Positions 45,981 through 55,348 of a stretch of DNA of 64,000 nucleotides are shown here, in pieces (position 1 is the first letter of the stretch; the number at the start of each line of letters is the position of its first letter). Under the pieces are notes generated by a model. It made no database searches. It saw only the letters and a list, made by a program, of their open reading frames with translations, and was not told the DNA's origin. The position numbers were made by a program, and so were the translations under genes. The stretch is taken from the NCBI GenBank assembly GCA_028768545.1, contig CP054838.1, forward strand, positions 4,213,001-4,277,000, written 5' to 3'. Source of the stretch: Desulfobacter sp. GTDB lineage: Bacteria; Desulfobacterota; Desulfobacteria; Desulfobacterales; Desulfobacteraceae.

Positions 45981-46248
45981 GGTCATACTCTTTCATGGAT
46001 CTTTGCCTTGAACACGGCAAAACAAACAAGGAAGGGTGTACTTATCTGCCCAAGGTCTGCCTGACAGCTCTCACGGACTGCAAACAAACAAATCCGAACG
46101 AGGCTGTCCAGTTTTACGGAAAATGGCAGGGCCATCTTTGGGAAACCCAGGACGCTTTTTATAAAAAAGAAAAAATAAGCCGGGAAGCTTTAAATACGGC
46201 AAGACTGGCCAAATCCATGGCAAATATTTAACCTAAGGATGTTTAAAC

Positions 46249-47250
46249 ATGCTTAACAATAAATCCATTTTAATTACCGGCGGCACAGGTTCTTTTGGCA
46301 ATAAATTCACTGAAACGCTCATCAGCCGGTACAAGCCCAAAAGAATTGTCGTCTTTTCCAGGGATGAACTCAAGCAGTTTGAAATGAGCCAGGTATTCAA
46401 CCAAAAATGCATGCGGTATTTTATCGGGGATGTCAGGGACAAGGAAAGGCTGACCATGGCCATGAACGGCATCGACTATGTCATCCATGCAGCCGCCTTA
46501 AAACAGGTGCCCGCAGCCGAATACAACCCCACAGAATGCATTAAAACCAATATAACAGGTGCTGAAAATGTCATCCATGCGGCCTTGCAGAACAACGTTG
46601 AAAAGGTAATTGCCCTGTCCACGGACAAGGCGGCCAATCCCATTAACCTGTACGGGGCCACCAAACTCTGCTCGGACAAGCTCTTTGTGGCGGCCAACAA
46701 CTTTGCCGGTACCAAAAAAACCGTCTTTTCAGTGGTCAGATACGGAAATGTGGTGGGGTCCAGGGGATCTGTGGTCCCTTTTTTTGAAAAACTCATCAAA
46801 GAAAAAACAGATCATCTGCCCGTCACTGACAAAGACATGACACGGTTCTGGATCACCCTTCAAGAGGGGGTAGATTTTGTTATTAAAAATTTTAAACGCA
46901 TGTCAGGGGGCGAAATTTATGTCCCCAAAATTCCGTCTGTGAAAATCATGGATCTGGCCTCTGCCATGGCCCCGGACATCCCCCAGAAAATTATCGGCAT
47001 ACGACCCGAGGAAAAACTTCACGAGGTCATGTGCCCGGCGGATGATTCCCACTTAACCGTTGAATTTGAGGACCATTTCATTATCCTGCCCTCCATTAGA
47101 TTCAGGGGAAAAAAAGTGGACCAAACCATGAACAACCTTGAAGAAAAAGGAAATCATGTCAAACAGGGATTTGAATACAACTCCGGAACAAACCCCCATT
47201 TTCTGTCAAAAAATGAAATTCTTGGATACAACGAGACCATCAAAAAATGA
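46249..47250 (+). CDS. pseB: UDP-N-acetylglucosamine 4,6-dehydratase (inverting), PseB
   Basis: 333 residues, an extended SDR. Nucleotide motif ILITGGTGSFGNKF, FSRDELKQFEM, HAAALKQVPAAEYNP (the Lys-containing catalytic segment), STDKAANPINLYGATKLCSD and RYGNVVGSRGSVVPFF. This is the first enzyme of CMP-pseudaminic acid synthesis, giving UDP-4-keto-6-deoxy-L-IdoNAc, the substrate of PseC. pseF starts 4 bases before its stop. Other pathway genes (pseG, pseH, pseI) are not in the window, and pseC sits 14 kb away, broken. Confidence 0.93.
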   Translation: MLNNKSILITGGTGSFGNKFTETLISRYKPKRIVVFSRDELKQFEMSQVFNQKCMRYFIGDVRDKERLTMAMNGIDYVIHAAALKQVPAAEYNPTECIKTNITGAENVIHAALQNNVEKVIALSTDKAANPINLYGATKLCSDKLFVAANNFAGTKKTVFSVVRYGNVVGSRGSVVPFFEKLIKEKTDHLPVTDKDMTRFWITLQEGVDFVIKNFKRMSGGEIYVPKIPSVKIMDLASAMAPDIPQKIIGIRPEEKLHEVMCPADDSHLTVEFEDHFIILPSIRFRGKKVDQTMNNLEEKGNHVKQGFEYNSGTNPHFLSKNEILGYNETIKK

Positions 47251-47963
47251 ACGTATCAAAGGCAGTTGCCATCATACCTGCAAGGGGGGGGGGGAGTAAA
47301 CGGATCCCCAGAAAGAACATCAAATTTTTCTGCGGCAAACCCATGATGGCTTATTCTATTGAGACTGCCCTTAAATCAGGTCTGTTCGACAAAATCATTG
47401 TCTCCACAGATGACGACGAGATTGCCAAAACAGCTGTTGAATGTGGAGCTGAAGTTCCCTTTGTCCGGCCTGCATCCCTTGCCGACGATTATGCCACCAC
47501 CATAGATGTCATCAACCATGCCATTCAATGGCTCAATAGAAATGACCGAGTTTATGATCTTGCCTGCTGCATCTACCCCACAGCGCCCTTTGTCCGGCAA
47601 CAAGATCTGAAAAAAGGGTATGAGGCCTTAAAAGAAAAAAATATCAATTTTGCATTTCCTGTGACCAGTTTTCCCTCTTGCATTTTCAGGGCACTGAAAC
47701 TTGCCTCAGACAAAAAAATTGAAATGTTCTGGCCCGAAAACCTGAACGCAAGGACCCAGGATCTGCCCGAAGCCTTTCACGATGTGGGCCAGTTTTACTG
47801 GGGAAAAACCAAATCATTTTTAAATACAGACTCGATTTTTGGAAATCATACCCGTGGCCTGATCATCCCAAGATATCTTGCCCAGGACATTGACACCCCT
47901 GAGGACTGGGAGCAGGCAGAACTGTTTTTTAAAAGCCTGAATCAGACGACGGATTCTCCATGA
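47247..47963 (+). CDS. pseF: CMP-sugar cytidylyltransferase PseF, with in-frame G11 tract
   Basis: 238 residues. Cytidylyltransferase start AVAIIPARGGGSKRIPRKNI, then KPMMAYSIETALKSGLFD, IIVSTDDDEIAKTA and CCIYPTAPFV. It would activate pseudaminic acid with CTP. At 47284-47294 there are 11 G in a row coding part of ARGGG; most relatives have ARGGS, so one extra Gly is inserted exactly in the CTP-binding loop. The frame is kept at 11 G, and one base more or less would switch the gene off. The 271 bases after its stop (47964-48234) hold no gene I can support. Confidence 0.87.
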   Translation: MNVSKAVAIIPARGGGSKRIPRKNIKFFCGKPMMAYSIETALKSGLFDKIIVSTDDDEIAKTAVECGAEVPFVRPASLADDYATTIDVINHAIQWLNRNDRVYDLACCIYPTAPFVRQQDLKKGYEALKEKNINFAFPVTSFPSCIFRALKLASDKKIEMFWPENLNARTQDLPEAFHDVGQFYWGKTKSFLNTDSIFGNHTRGLIIPRYLAQDIDTPEDWEQAELFFKSLNQTTDSP

Positions 47964-48234
47964 AAACCCAGTAGTGGAATTAAGACAAATGAACTCATTT
48001 AGATCAGGCTGTTTATCCAAATAATGGATAATAAAATGAATCAAAACCTTGCACATGAGGGCAAAACCATAGTTTTCTTGACAAAAAACAATATCCTGTC
48101 CAAGTTAGCAGGTAAAAGGACGCTTCAAATGTATCAGGTAAGCGCAAAAAACAAAATATGTAACAATGTACCTGGATGGAACCTGCCCAAGGATGAATCC
48201 CAATGTATTTGTGTACCCAAAACAGGAGAAAAAA

Positions 48235-49251
48235 ATGGAATTTATAAAGAGTGATGCCGCCAAACAAATCATCAAAGGCGGCTTGCTTAAAGAAGGCGTG
48301 GAAAACCAAACTGCAGAATATGTTGCCCAGGGACTGACCTTGACCTCTTTGCGGGGAACCGACTCCCACGGGATACGGCTGATTCACCATTATCTTGCAG
48401 CAGTCCAATCCGGCCGGATCAACCCTACCCCGAAGTACTCTGTTGAAAAAACGATGCCCACCATAGCCATATTAGATGCAAATCATACCTTTGGTCATGC
48501 CGCTGAAATGGCAGAGGAGTTCGGCACGGGAAACGTGGCCATTAAAAACTCCACCCATTTTGGGGCAGCTGCCTATTTTGCTCTATAAATTGCAGGAAAA
48601 GACATGATCGGCACAAGTTATACCCACTCAGACTCCCTGATCATTCCCACCCACGGCAAAAAAAGTTTTTTAGGGAACAACCCGGTCTGCTTTTCAGCCC
48701 CGGTCAAGGGAGAAGGCCCTTTTTGTCTGGATATGGCCACCAGTATCATTACCTTTAATGCGGTTCGCCAATTGCAGGAACGGGGCGAAAAAGCACCTGA
48801 GAACGTGGGCACGGATAAAAACGGGATCCCCACCACCAATGCCGATGAAATTAAAATGCTTTTGCCCGTAGGCAGTTATAAGGGATACGGCCTGAGCCTG
48901 ATGGTTGAAATTCTTTGCTCCATGCTGACCGGCATGCCCTATGGCCCCCATATTTCAAAGATGTTTGAAAGCATAGAACAAAAAAGATACCTTGGTCAGT
49001 TTGTAGGGGCCATGAATATCAACGGGTTTATCCCGGTTGAAGAATTCAAAACCCGGATGGCCCAGATGATTGACGAACTGAGGAATGCGCCCCGGCTGGA
49101 CCCGGATAAATCCGTGATGGTGGCAGGTGATCCTGAAAAAATCAGGTTTTCAGACCGGAGTGTCAAAGGCATTCCTGTAACACCGGCCGAACTGGAGGGT
49201 TTCCAGCAATTGAGCACCACCTATGGCCTGGGTGTGGATCTGGAGGGATAA
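48235..49251 (+). pseudogene. LDH2/MDH2-type (malate/L-lactate dehydrogenase family) protein with internal stop
   Basis: 338 codons from MEFIKSDAAKQII. Family marks: GTDSHGIRLIHHYLAAVQSG, NSTHFGAAAYFAL, then SDSLIIPTHGKKSFLGNNPV, SAPVKGEGPFCLDMAT and SYKGYGLSLMVEILCSML. Such enzymes reduce or oxidise 2-keto/2-hydroxy acids with NAD(P). A TAA at 48586-48588 stops the frame right after AAAYFAL, and the same frame goes on with IAGKDMIGTSYTHSD. The stretch before it, HAAEMAEEFG, is several residues shorter than in relatives, hinting at a small deletion. Its presence in a nonulosonate locus suggests a sugar- or acid-tailoring role; inference only. Confidence 0.75.
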
Positions 49252-49977
49252 TGGAAAAACAAGAAAAAATCATCGCCATGATACCGGCAAGAATCGGCTC
49301 CACAAGGTTGCCAAAAAAGAACCTGGCCCTGATCAACGGCCAACCCTTGATATCCTATGCCATAAATGCAGCCAAAGCCTCGGGCATCTTTGACAGGATC
49401 ATTATCAATGCAGACCATGCCGTTTTTGATAAAATGGCCCAGCGCTACGGGGTGGAATTTTATCACCGTCCAGAACATCTGGGCAGCTCAGCCACCAAGT
49501 CCGATGATGTGGTGATGGACTTTATTGACAAACATCCCGGAGATATTGTCTGCTGGGTTAATCCCACCTCCCCTTTGCAGACCGGACAAGAAATCAAAAA
49601 GGTGGTCACCCACTTTCAAACACAAGGCCTTGACAGCCTGATCACAACCATTGACCAGCAGGTCCATGCCAACTTCCAGGGTAGCCCTCTTAACTATAAA
49701 ACGGATGAACTATTTGCCCAGACCCAGGACCTTGTGCTCGGTGGAACTCTTTGTTTACTCAATTATGATGTGGAGGACCGCTGTCTTTGCCCAGGCCTAT
49801 GAAAAACAGGGGCATGCCCTGTTTGTTGGAAAATCCGGGTTCTATCCGGTGGACAAGTTTAGCGGGGTCATCATCAAACGCAAAGAAGATCTAAAACTGG
49901 CCGAATTTATTCTCAAATCCATGGCAAACACCTCAGATGATCAGATTGAATACGACCCTCTTGTAAAGGATATTTAA
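49251..49977 (+). pseudogene. Acylneuraminate cytidylyltransferase-like protein (NeuA family), frameshifted
   Basis: Start overlaps the dehydrogenase stop by one base (TAATG). The N-terminal 160 residues are a good CMP-sugar synthetase: AMIPARIGSTRLPKKNLALI, QPLISYAINAAKASGIFD, NPTSPLQTG. Near 49733-49742 the frame slips: the first frame ends at 49802, while the +1 frame carries FAQAYEKQGHALFVGKSGFY and PVDKFSGVIIKRKEDLKLAEF, the normal C-terminus. The span is one base over a multiple of three. This is a second CMP-sugar synthetase beside pseF, pointing to another nonulosonic acid such as a legionaminic or sialic type. No long homopolymer is at the shift, so a real mutation is more likely here. 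Confidence 0.8.
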
Positions 49978-49978
49978 G

Positions 49979-51157
49979 ATGGTTTACGATACTCCCATAG
50001 ACCTTTTAATCGTTGGAGCAGGCATGTATGTCTGCGGCAGGGGGACAAACGGTTTAGGGACCATCCTGCCGGCTGCATTTGAAGCAGTACGCCAGGGAAA
50101 AATCAAAACCATCCACCTTGCTTCGGCTACAAAAAAGAGTGCTGATCTTGCAAAAATTCAATCCAATATCTTAAAGGAAGTTACCGGCGTTTGCCCTGAA
50201 ATCCAATTTTATCCTGAAAAAAAAGATGACCCTAAAGCCTATTTAAATGCTGTCTCACAGATCAAAGCCCCATGCGCCGCCATTGTATCAGTGCCTGACG
50301 CCCTGCACTTTGAAATCACAGCCAACCTGATAAAAAAAGGGATTCATGTCCAGGTGGTCAAGCCCCTGGTGCCGACAAAAGAGGAAAACCAGGCATTGAT
50401 CCGGCTGAAAAACAAGCATCAAATTTTGGGGTGTGTGGAATACCATAAACGGTATGACCAGGCCAACCTCAAGCTATACGATTTAATCCGAAAAGGGGCC
50501 CTGGGCGATCTGCTCCACTTTAGAATTAATTACAGCCAGCGTAAAACCATCCCAAGGAACATGTTCAAAGGATCGGTGGAAACCACCAATATTTTCCAAT
50601 ACCTGGGGGTACATTATGTGGATCTGATCTATTTTTTAACCCATGCAGTTCCGGTGAGGGTCATGTCCATGGGAATGAAAAAATATCTTCTGGACCAGGG
50701 AATTAACACCTATGATACCATCCAGACCCTTGTTGAATGGAATCACGGCCAAGGGCAGTTCTTGTCATCACATCTTACCGGGTGGATTGATCCGGATATA
50801 TCAACGGCCATGTCTGACCAACGCCTTGAGGTGATCGGAACAAAGGGCAGATACAGAAGCGACCAGAAAAACAGAGGGGTCACCTTTGTGGCGGACGACC
50901 ACGGGTACGAAGAGATCAATCCGTATTTCAGCCAGTTTTACCCGGATCAGGAAGGGGATTTCATGCAGATCCAGGGGTATGGGCCCAAAAGCATTCTTCA
51001 ATTTATCACAGATGCCGTGGATATCGTTCACAATAGAAAAGATGTGGAACGCCTCAACCAGATCCGGCCGTCATTTGAGTCCTCAATGGTGGTTTCCGGG
51101 GTGCTGGAGGCATCAGAAAAAAGTCTTGCTGAAAATAATATATGGATAAAGATTTAA
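49979..51157 (+). CDS. Gfo/Idh/MocA-family oxidoreductase
   Basis: 392 residues. An N-terminal Rossmann fold (DLLIVGAGMYVCGRGTNGLG, about 8-120) is followed by the substrate domain with the VVKPLVPTKEE segment (EKP-like) and GCVEYHKRYDQAN, where a Lys-containing motif supports catalysis. Family members oxidise or reduce sugars with NAD(P); similar genes sit in nonulosonate clusters. The Gly-rich start is slightly unusual, with a long GRGTNGLG loop. It begins 2 bases after the CMP-sugar synthetase stop and runs past the next start region. Substrate unknown. Confidence 0.85.
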   Translation: MVYDTPIDLLIVGAGMYVCGRGTNGLGTILPAAFEAVRQGKIKTIHLASATKKSADLAKIQSNILKEVTGVCPEIQFYPEKKDDPKAYLNAVSQIKAPCAAIVSVPDALHFEITANLIKKGIHVQVVKPLVPTKEENQALIRLKNKHQILGCVEYHKRYDQANLKLYDLIRKGALGDLLHFRINYSQRKTIPRNMFKGSVETTNIFQYLGVHYVDLIYFLTHAVPVRVMSMGMKKYLLDQGINTYDTIQTLVEWNHGQGQFLSSHLTGWIDPDISTAMSDQRLEVIGTKGRYRSDQKNRGVTFVADDHGYEEINPYFSQFYPDQEGDFMQIQGYGPKSILQFITDAVDIVHNRKDVERLNQIRPSFESSMVVSGVLEASEKSLAENNIWIKI

Positions 51158-51174
51158 AAGGACAAACAGGACAC

Positions 51175-52188
51175 ATGAAAATATCCATCATCATCAGAAC
51201 CAAAAACGAAGAACGCTGGATTTCATCCTGCCTTAAAGGTGTTTTTTCACAAAGCTACAAGGATTTTGAAGTCATCCTTGTGGACAACGAAAGCACAGAC
51301 TCTACTCTGGCCAAGGTAGAGCAGTTCCCAGTAGAAAAAATTGAGCACTGCACCGAATATCTACCGGGCAAATCCCTCAATATCGGCATCGCAAGGGCCC
51401 AAGGCGAATATATTGTCTGCCTTTCAGGTCATTGCATCCCCACCAACGCACAGTGGCTGGAAAACTTATTAAAAGGATTTGAAGATGACAAAGTGGCAGG
51501 TGTCTATGGACGTCAGGAACCTTTGTCTTTTACACCGCCGGGAGACAAAAGAGATCTGATGATCGTGTTCGGCCCGGAACGACGGGTACAGGAAAAGGAC
51601 AGTTTTTTCCATAATGCCAATTCAATGATCAAAAAATCCGTGCTGGATGCCTACCCCTTTGACGACAAAGTTACCAATATCGAAGACCGGGTATGGGCCC
51701 AGTTAGTACTGAACCAGGGGTATAAAATTGTATATGAACCCTCGGCCAGTGTCTATCACTACCATGGCATCCACCAGGACGGCAATGTCCAGAGGGCAAC
51801 CAATGTGGTCCGTATCATGGAAAATCTGGAGCAGACGCCCTATGAAAAAAACCAAAAAGCCATGATCCAGGATATGAACATCACTGCCATAATCCCTATC
51901 AAAGGGATCTCAGGCACCCTTGGGGGGGCACCTTTGCTCCAATATGCCATCAATTCGGCAAAGGCAGCCAGATACATTGATCAGGTGGTGGTTTCAACCG
52001 ACAATGAAACCACCCTTAAAACAGCCCAGAAGATGGGAGCAGATCATGCCTTTTTAAGGGACCCCTCACTTTCCATGGACTATGTGGGCTTAGAAAAAGT
52101 TTATAAATCCACCCTCAATCACCTGGAAGAGTCCAATATTATTTCAGATGCGGAATGTGTCAATGACAATGAGACACTTTATGCCTAA
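51175..52188 (+). CDS. Glycosyltransferase family 2 fused to a CMP-sugar synthetase-like domain, 3' end lost at IS3
   Basis: From ATG 51175 (MKISIIIRTKNEERWISSCL), about residues 1-230 form a GT2 domain: VILVDNESTDSTLAKV with the DxSxD-type motif, LSGHCIPTNAQWLENLLKGF and NIEDRVWAQLVLNQGYKI. From about 238 a cytidylyltransferase-like fold starts (ITAIIPIKGIS, APLLQYAINSAKAARYIDQV, STDNETTLKTAQKMGADHAF). The basic CTP-binding loop normally found after IPxxG (GSKRIPxKN-like) is missing; instead GTLGGAP follows directly, with a G7 run. The last 9 residues are from IS3 copy B, so the domain is cut at about 90 residues. It may couple sugar activation and transfer; activity of the second domain is doubtful. 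Confidence 0.75.
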   Translation: MKISIIIRTKNEERWISSCLKGVFSQSYKDFEVILVDNESTDSTLAKVEQFPVEKIEHCTEYLPGKSLNIGIARAQGEYIVCLSGHCIPTNAQWLENLLKGFEDDKVAGVYGRQEPLSFTPPGDKRDLMIVFGPERRVQEKDSFFHNANSMIKKSVLDAYPFDDKVTNIEDRVWAQLVLNQGYKIVYEPSASVYHYHGIHQDGNVQRATNVVRIMENLEQTPYEKNQKAMIQDMNITAIIPIKGISGTLGGAPLLQYAINSAKAARYIDQVVVSTDNETTLKTAQKMGADHAFLRDPSLSMDYVGLEKVYKSTLNHLEESNIISDAECVNDNETLYA

Positions 52189-52412
52189 AATTAGGCTCCA
52201 ATCTTATCCTTCTCTTCCTGTTCCGGTTTGTTGATCCAGGCTGCTTCTGGTAAAGCTGGTGGCCGAGGGATTTTCCCCTTAAAGCGTATTGGGTTTTTAA
52301 TAAACGCCTCTTTCAAAGTTCTACAGCGAGACCCATAAATCTCTTTAGCAATGCCATAATGAAACTGTTCCGGGGTTACCAGGCCAATACCAGAATGGTA
52401 ATGCTCTTTGTT

Positions 52413-53937
52413 GGGGCGCATTCCCATTTTCCCGGTTTTAAAAAGGCCTGTCTTTTAGAGCAAAAAGAATGATATCCTCTGTTACGCTGAAATGAACATA
52501 AATGGATTGTGCTAATGAAGAAAGCTGAAGATTGTAATACTGTTGATGAAGTCCTTGCATGCCTCAAAGAACTGGAAGAAGATCCAAATCGCTTGGTTCG
52601 TAACGCTAACGAATTAGAACAGATGGAGCAGGAAATCCTTGAGTATACAAATCGGATAAGCGCCTTTTTTTTAAAAAAAAGATCCAGGCCTCAGTAGATT
52701 CCTCTGAACAGGTCGACCAAGAAAAAGAATTGATGTCCAATTGGCCGGGACGGATGAAAAGCGAAGGGCTTGAGACCGTTTGGATTCAGCTTTGTACAGA
52801 TAGTTCGGTTGATATTCATGTTCGATACTATCGAAGGTCCTGTGACCGCCGAAAAGGAAAAAGATATAAAGGTGCATACGCTGGCTTAATCCTTCTTGGA
52901 ATCCATGATCGCTGCTCGCCTGCTTTGGCTTCTATGGTGAGTTCTTGGTCAGCCTTATTAAGTTCTTTTGAAGAAGTCCGTCAAGTGCTTTGTGACCGTG
53001 GGATGACGTTGGGTATAAAGGTCATCCGTAAACTGACCTATCGGTACGCAGAGCGGGCTCGAGCCGAACAACAAGCGGGCCGAATCCCATTAAATGATAG
53101 AGATTTACTTGAAGGGCGGCGAGTCGTTATCAGCACTGATGGTGGCCGCACTCGGCTCAGAGAGAAGAAAAGGGGACCAAAAACCCAAAAGGATAGAACC
53201 CGATTTCGTGGGGCATGGCGAGAACCCAAGCTTTTGATCATTTATGTAGTGGACGCCCATGGAAAACAAGAAAAAAGCTTTTCACCATTTATTGATGGCT
53301 GTTTCAATGGACCGGATGGTGTATTCCACTTGTTAAAGGGTTATTTGAACTCCCTTCATATTCAGAACTCAGACAAAATACTGTTTGTTGCAGATGGGGC
53401 ACATTGGATTTGGAATCGAATCCCCGGACTTCTAAAAGCATTGGGTTTGGCTCCTGAGCGTGTGTATGAACTTCTCGATTTCTACCATGCAGTTGAGCAT
53501 CTGGGTACAGTAGCAGGCTTAAGGAAGACCTGGTCATCCAAGGAACGCAAACGCTGGGTATCGAAGCAGCGAGGTCTTCTGCTGAAGGGAAAGGCGATTG
53601 AGGTGGTACAGGCCGTCCAGAAGCTTTGTAGAGGCAGAAACAGTAAGGCTATCAAGACGGAACGGGATTATTTTGTGCGCAATGAACTGAGGCTTAATTT
53701 CTCAACTGTAAAAGCGTTGAACTTACCTATTGGCAGCGGTGCTATTGAAAGTTCGATTCGGAGAGTCGTGAATTTACGTCTTAAAGGTCCATGCATCTTT
53801 TGGTATCGGGAGAATGCAGAAAAAATGATTATGCTGCGATCATTTTATAAAGCAGGGCGTTGGAACTGCCTGAAGCAGATGGCAAACATGCACAATCCAG
53901 TGCCAGCGGTATAACCGGGAAAATGGGAATGCGCCCC
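52413..53937 (+). mobile_element. ISKra4-like insertion sequence nested in IS3 copy B
   Basis: 1525 bp with perfect 25-bp terminal inverted repeats beginning GGGGCGCATTCCCATTTTCC at both ends and a 6-bp target duplication TTTGTT (52407-52412 and 53938-53943). The same undisturbed target is present in IS3 copy A (CTCTTTGTTGTAG), which confirms the insertion point. The family name is by transposase resemblance. Confidence 0.9.
52515..53914 (+). CDS. ISKra4-like transposase, probable programmed -1 frameshift
   Basis: The first frame (52515-52697, MKKAEDCNTVDEVLACLKEL) runs over a T8A8 tract (A8 at 52673-52680) and stops soon after. The second frame (to 53914) is the -1 frame and continues KIQASVDSSEQVDQEKELMS and the DDE domain: VVISTDGGRTRLREKKRG, ILFVADGAHWIWNRIPGLLK, LLDFYHAVEHLGTVAG and GSGAIESSIRRVVNLRLKG. 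A ribosome slipping back one base on A AAA AAA would make a fused protein of about 465 residues. Alternatively the tract is a mutation and the second frame starts near 52730. Family by the GSGAIES end and DGG motif. Confidence 0.8.
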
Positions 53938-54728
53938 TTTGTTGTAATATCTAAAAAAATCCTGGCAAAAGGTTCTTGCATCCTCAATCGAACCAAAATG
54001 ATTTGGAAATTTTGGACAATATTTCAATGTTTTAAATTGAGCTTCAGAGTAAGGGTTATCATTGCTGACGTGCGGTCTGCTGTGGGTTTTGGTTACCCCT
54101 AAATCAACAAGAAGCTGGGCAACCCCTTTGGATTTCATACTGGCTCCCCGATCTGCATGAAGTCCAAGCTGACCGGGTAATATATTTTGGTTTTCACAGG
54201 ACTTCTCAATAAGCCTTTTGGCCAATGCTGTTTGTTCCCTATGGGCGACCATCCAGCCGACAACATACCTGCTGAAAATATCCATGATTACATACAGATA
54301 GAAATAAGTCCATTTTGTGACGCTTTTCAACTTGGTAATATCCCAGGACCAGACCTGATTCGGTCCGGTTGCCAGCAATTCAGGTTTTTTATATTTCGGG
54401 CGATTTACCTGCCGTCTTCGTTCCGGTACAGAACCATGTTCTTTGTGAAGAAGCCGATACATCGTTCTGATGGAGCAATAGTATTTTCCTTTATCAAGAA
54501 GAGAGGCATAGACCTGGTATGGGGCCTGGTCTCGATACGTGTCCGAGTGAAGAATATCCAAAACCGTTTGTTGTTCATCAGGATTCAAAGAAAGAGGAGA
54601 GCTGCCCCGCTTTGATTTCACCTGTTTTTTCGGAGAATAAAACCTATAAAAAGATGAGCGAGGGACACCGAAAGCCTCACATGAAGGCTTTTTCCCAAGA
54701 TCGTGACTTAACGTTAGGGCGGCATTCA

Positions 54729-55238
54729 TCAGTCGTCTCCTTTGAGGTCGTCCAGATTTTGTTGGATTCCCAGGATCTGAGAAATTTTTTTTTGGGCTTC
54801 AATGATGAGTTCCGCCTGTTTTAACTTATGCTCTAATTTAGATTTTTCTTTTTGAAGTCTGGCGACCTCTGTTGCCAATGGGTTCTTCTCTTTGGATTTC
54901 CTCCCTCGCTTTCGAGGTGCCATGGCGTTGAGAAGTCCTTTATTCCGGGCTTTGCGCCAATCGGCTAAATTTGAAGAATAGAGGCCCTCTCTTCGAAGTA
55001 TCCTACCTATTCCTCCGGATTCATTGCAGTTTTCAACCTCTTGGAGAATACGCAGTTTATAAGAAGCAGTGAAATTACGCCGGGGCTTTTTCTCAGGAAC
55101 TTCAGGATCAGGGATTGAATCCTGTCCCCCCAAGGAGGCCCCAATTCCAGTCGCCCTATGGGCTCCTTCCATTGGTGCCTCCTTGGGGGCTGCCTGTTTT
55201 TCGGACTCTGGTAGTGGGTTCATTTTTATCGGTTTCAT
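54729..55238 (-). CDS. IS3-family OrfA (HTH protein), copy B
   Basis: 169 residues, closely related but not identical to copy A OrfA (for example FTASYKLRILQEVENCNESG here against FVASYKLRILQEIENCTEIG there). The helix-turn-helix and coiled-coil parts are intact. Its stop overlaps the orfB start by one base (TGATG), where copy A has an ATGA overlap. The differences show copies A and B diverged before or independently of the recent IS4 spread. Confidence 0.9.
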   Translation of the reverse strand: MKPIKMNPLPESEKQAAPKEAPMEGAHRATGIGASLGGQDSIPDPEVPEKKPRRNFTASYKLRILQEVENCNESGGIGRILRREGLYSSNLADWRKARNKGLLNAMAPRKRGRKSKEKNPLATEVARLQKEKSKLEHKLKQAELIIEAQKKISQILGIQQNLDDLKGDD

Positions 55239-55348
55239 ATAAGTATTGCCTTACCCGCCCTACACTAATTTATCAAGGGGTAAGTGTCTCACTTATATTG
55301 TCACAGGGGGGATTTGAAAGAAAAGTTTATTGCAATGGAGAAGGCTTA

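Larger units (their letters stand above)
42930..46231 (+). pseudogene. Large glycosyltransferase-like protein, frameshifted and split by IS4
   Basis: Intact start MSDFWKNKTILVYIALAHHT. About residues 1-400 resemble GT-B or CDP-glycerol/KpsC-like transferases (LCLALHELNRWGKMFAFWAK, LFIKFHPAAKYEQ, DVVLLAQASTTGLEALFFGK). About 430-640 look like a GT-A-type domain (SIILELPQHPNEILRQLEAL, LNSGIK then MGGFNEKTGSYSFMDLCLEH). Two lesions: loss of one A in the run near 44513-44517, which ends the first frame at 44594, and IS4 copy 3 at 44670 with its 9-bp duplication. Without the IS4 and with one base restored the frame reads through to 46231. Likely adds a sugar to flagellin or a surface polymer. Confidence 0.75.
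52191..54729 (-). pseudogene. IS3-family OrfB, copy B, interrupted
   Basis: The N-terminal 260 codons or so (54729 down to about 53944) match OrfB of copy A, with the first two catalytic Asp regions (QVWSWDITKL, GLHADRGASM) and SNDNPYSEAQFK. Then the ISKra4-like element starts at 53937. The C-terminal remainder (52412 to 52191, EHYHSGIGLVTPEQFHYGIA and on) is on the other side. Rejoining at TTTGTT restores the full protein. Confidence 0.9.
52156..55305 (-). mobile_element. IS3-family insertion sequence, copy B, split by an ISKra4-like element
   Basis: The same ends as copy A: TGTGTCAATGACAATGAGAC at 52156 and TGTGACAATATAAGTGAGAC inward from 55305. It carries orfA and an interrupted orfB on the minus strand. 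Without the 1525-bp insert and its 6-bp duplication it would be about 1619 bp. No target duplication is visible (CGGAA on the left, GGGGG on the right). It joins the glycan island to the flagellar genes. Confidence 0.85.

Noticed and set aside
48024..48254. 76-codon frame upstream of the LDH2-type gene
   Set aside because: It overlaps that gene start, has no recognisable domain and may be a remnant; not supported as a gene.
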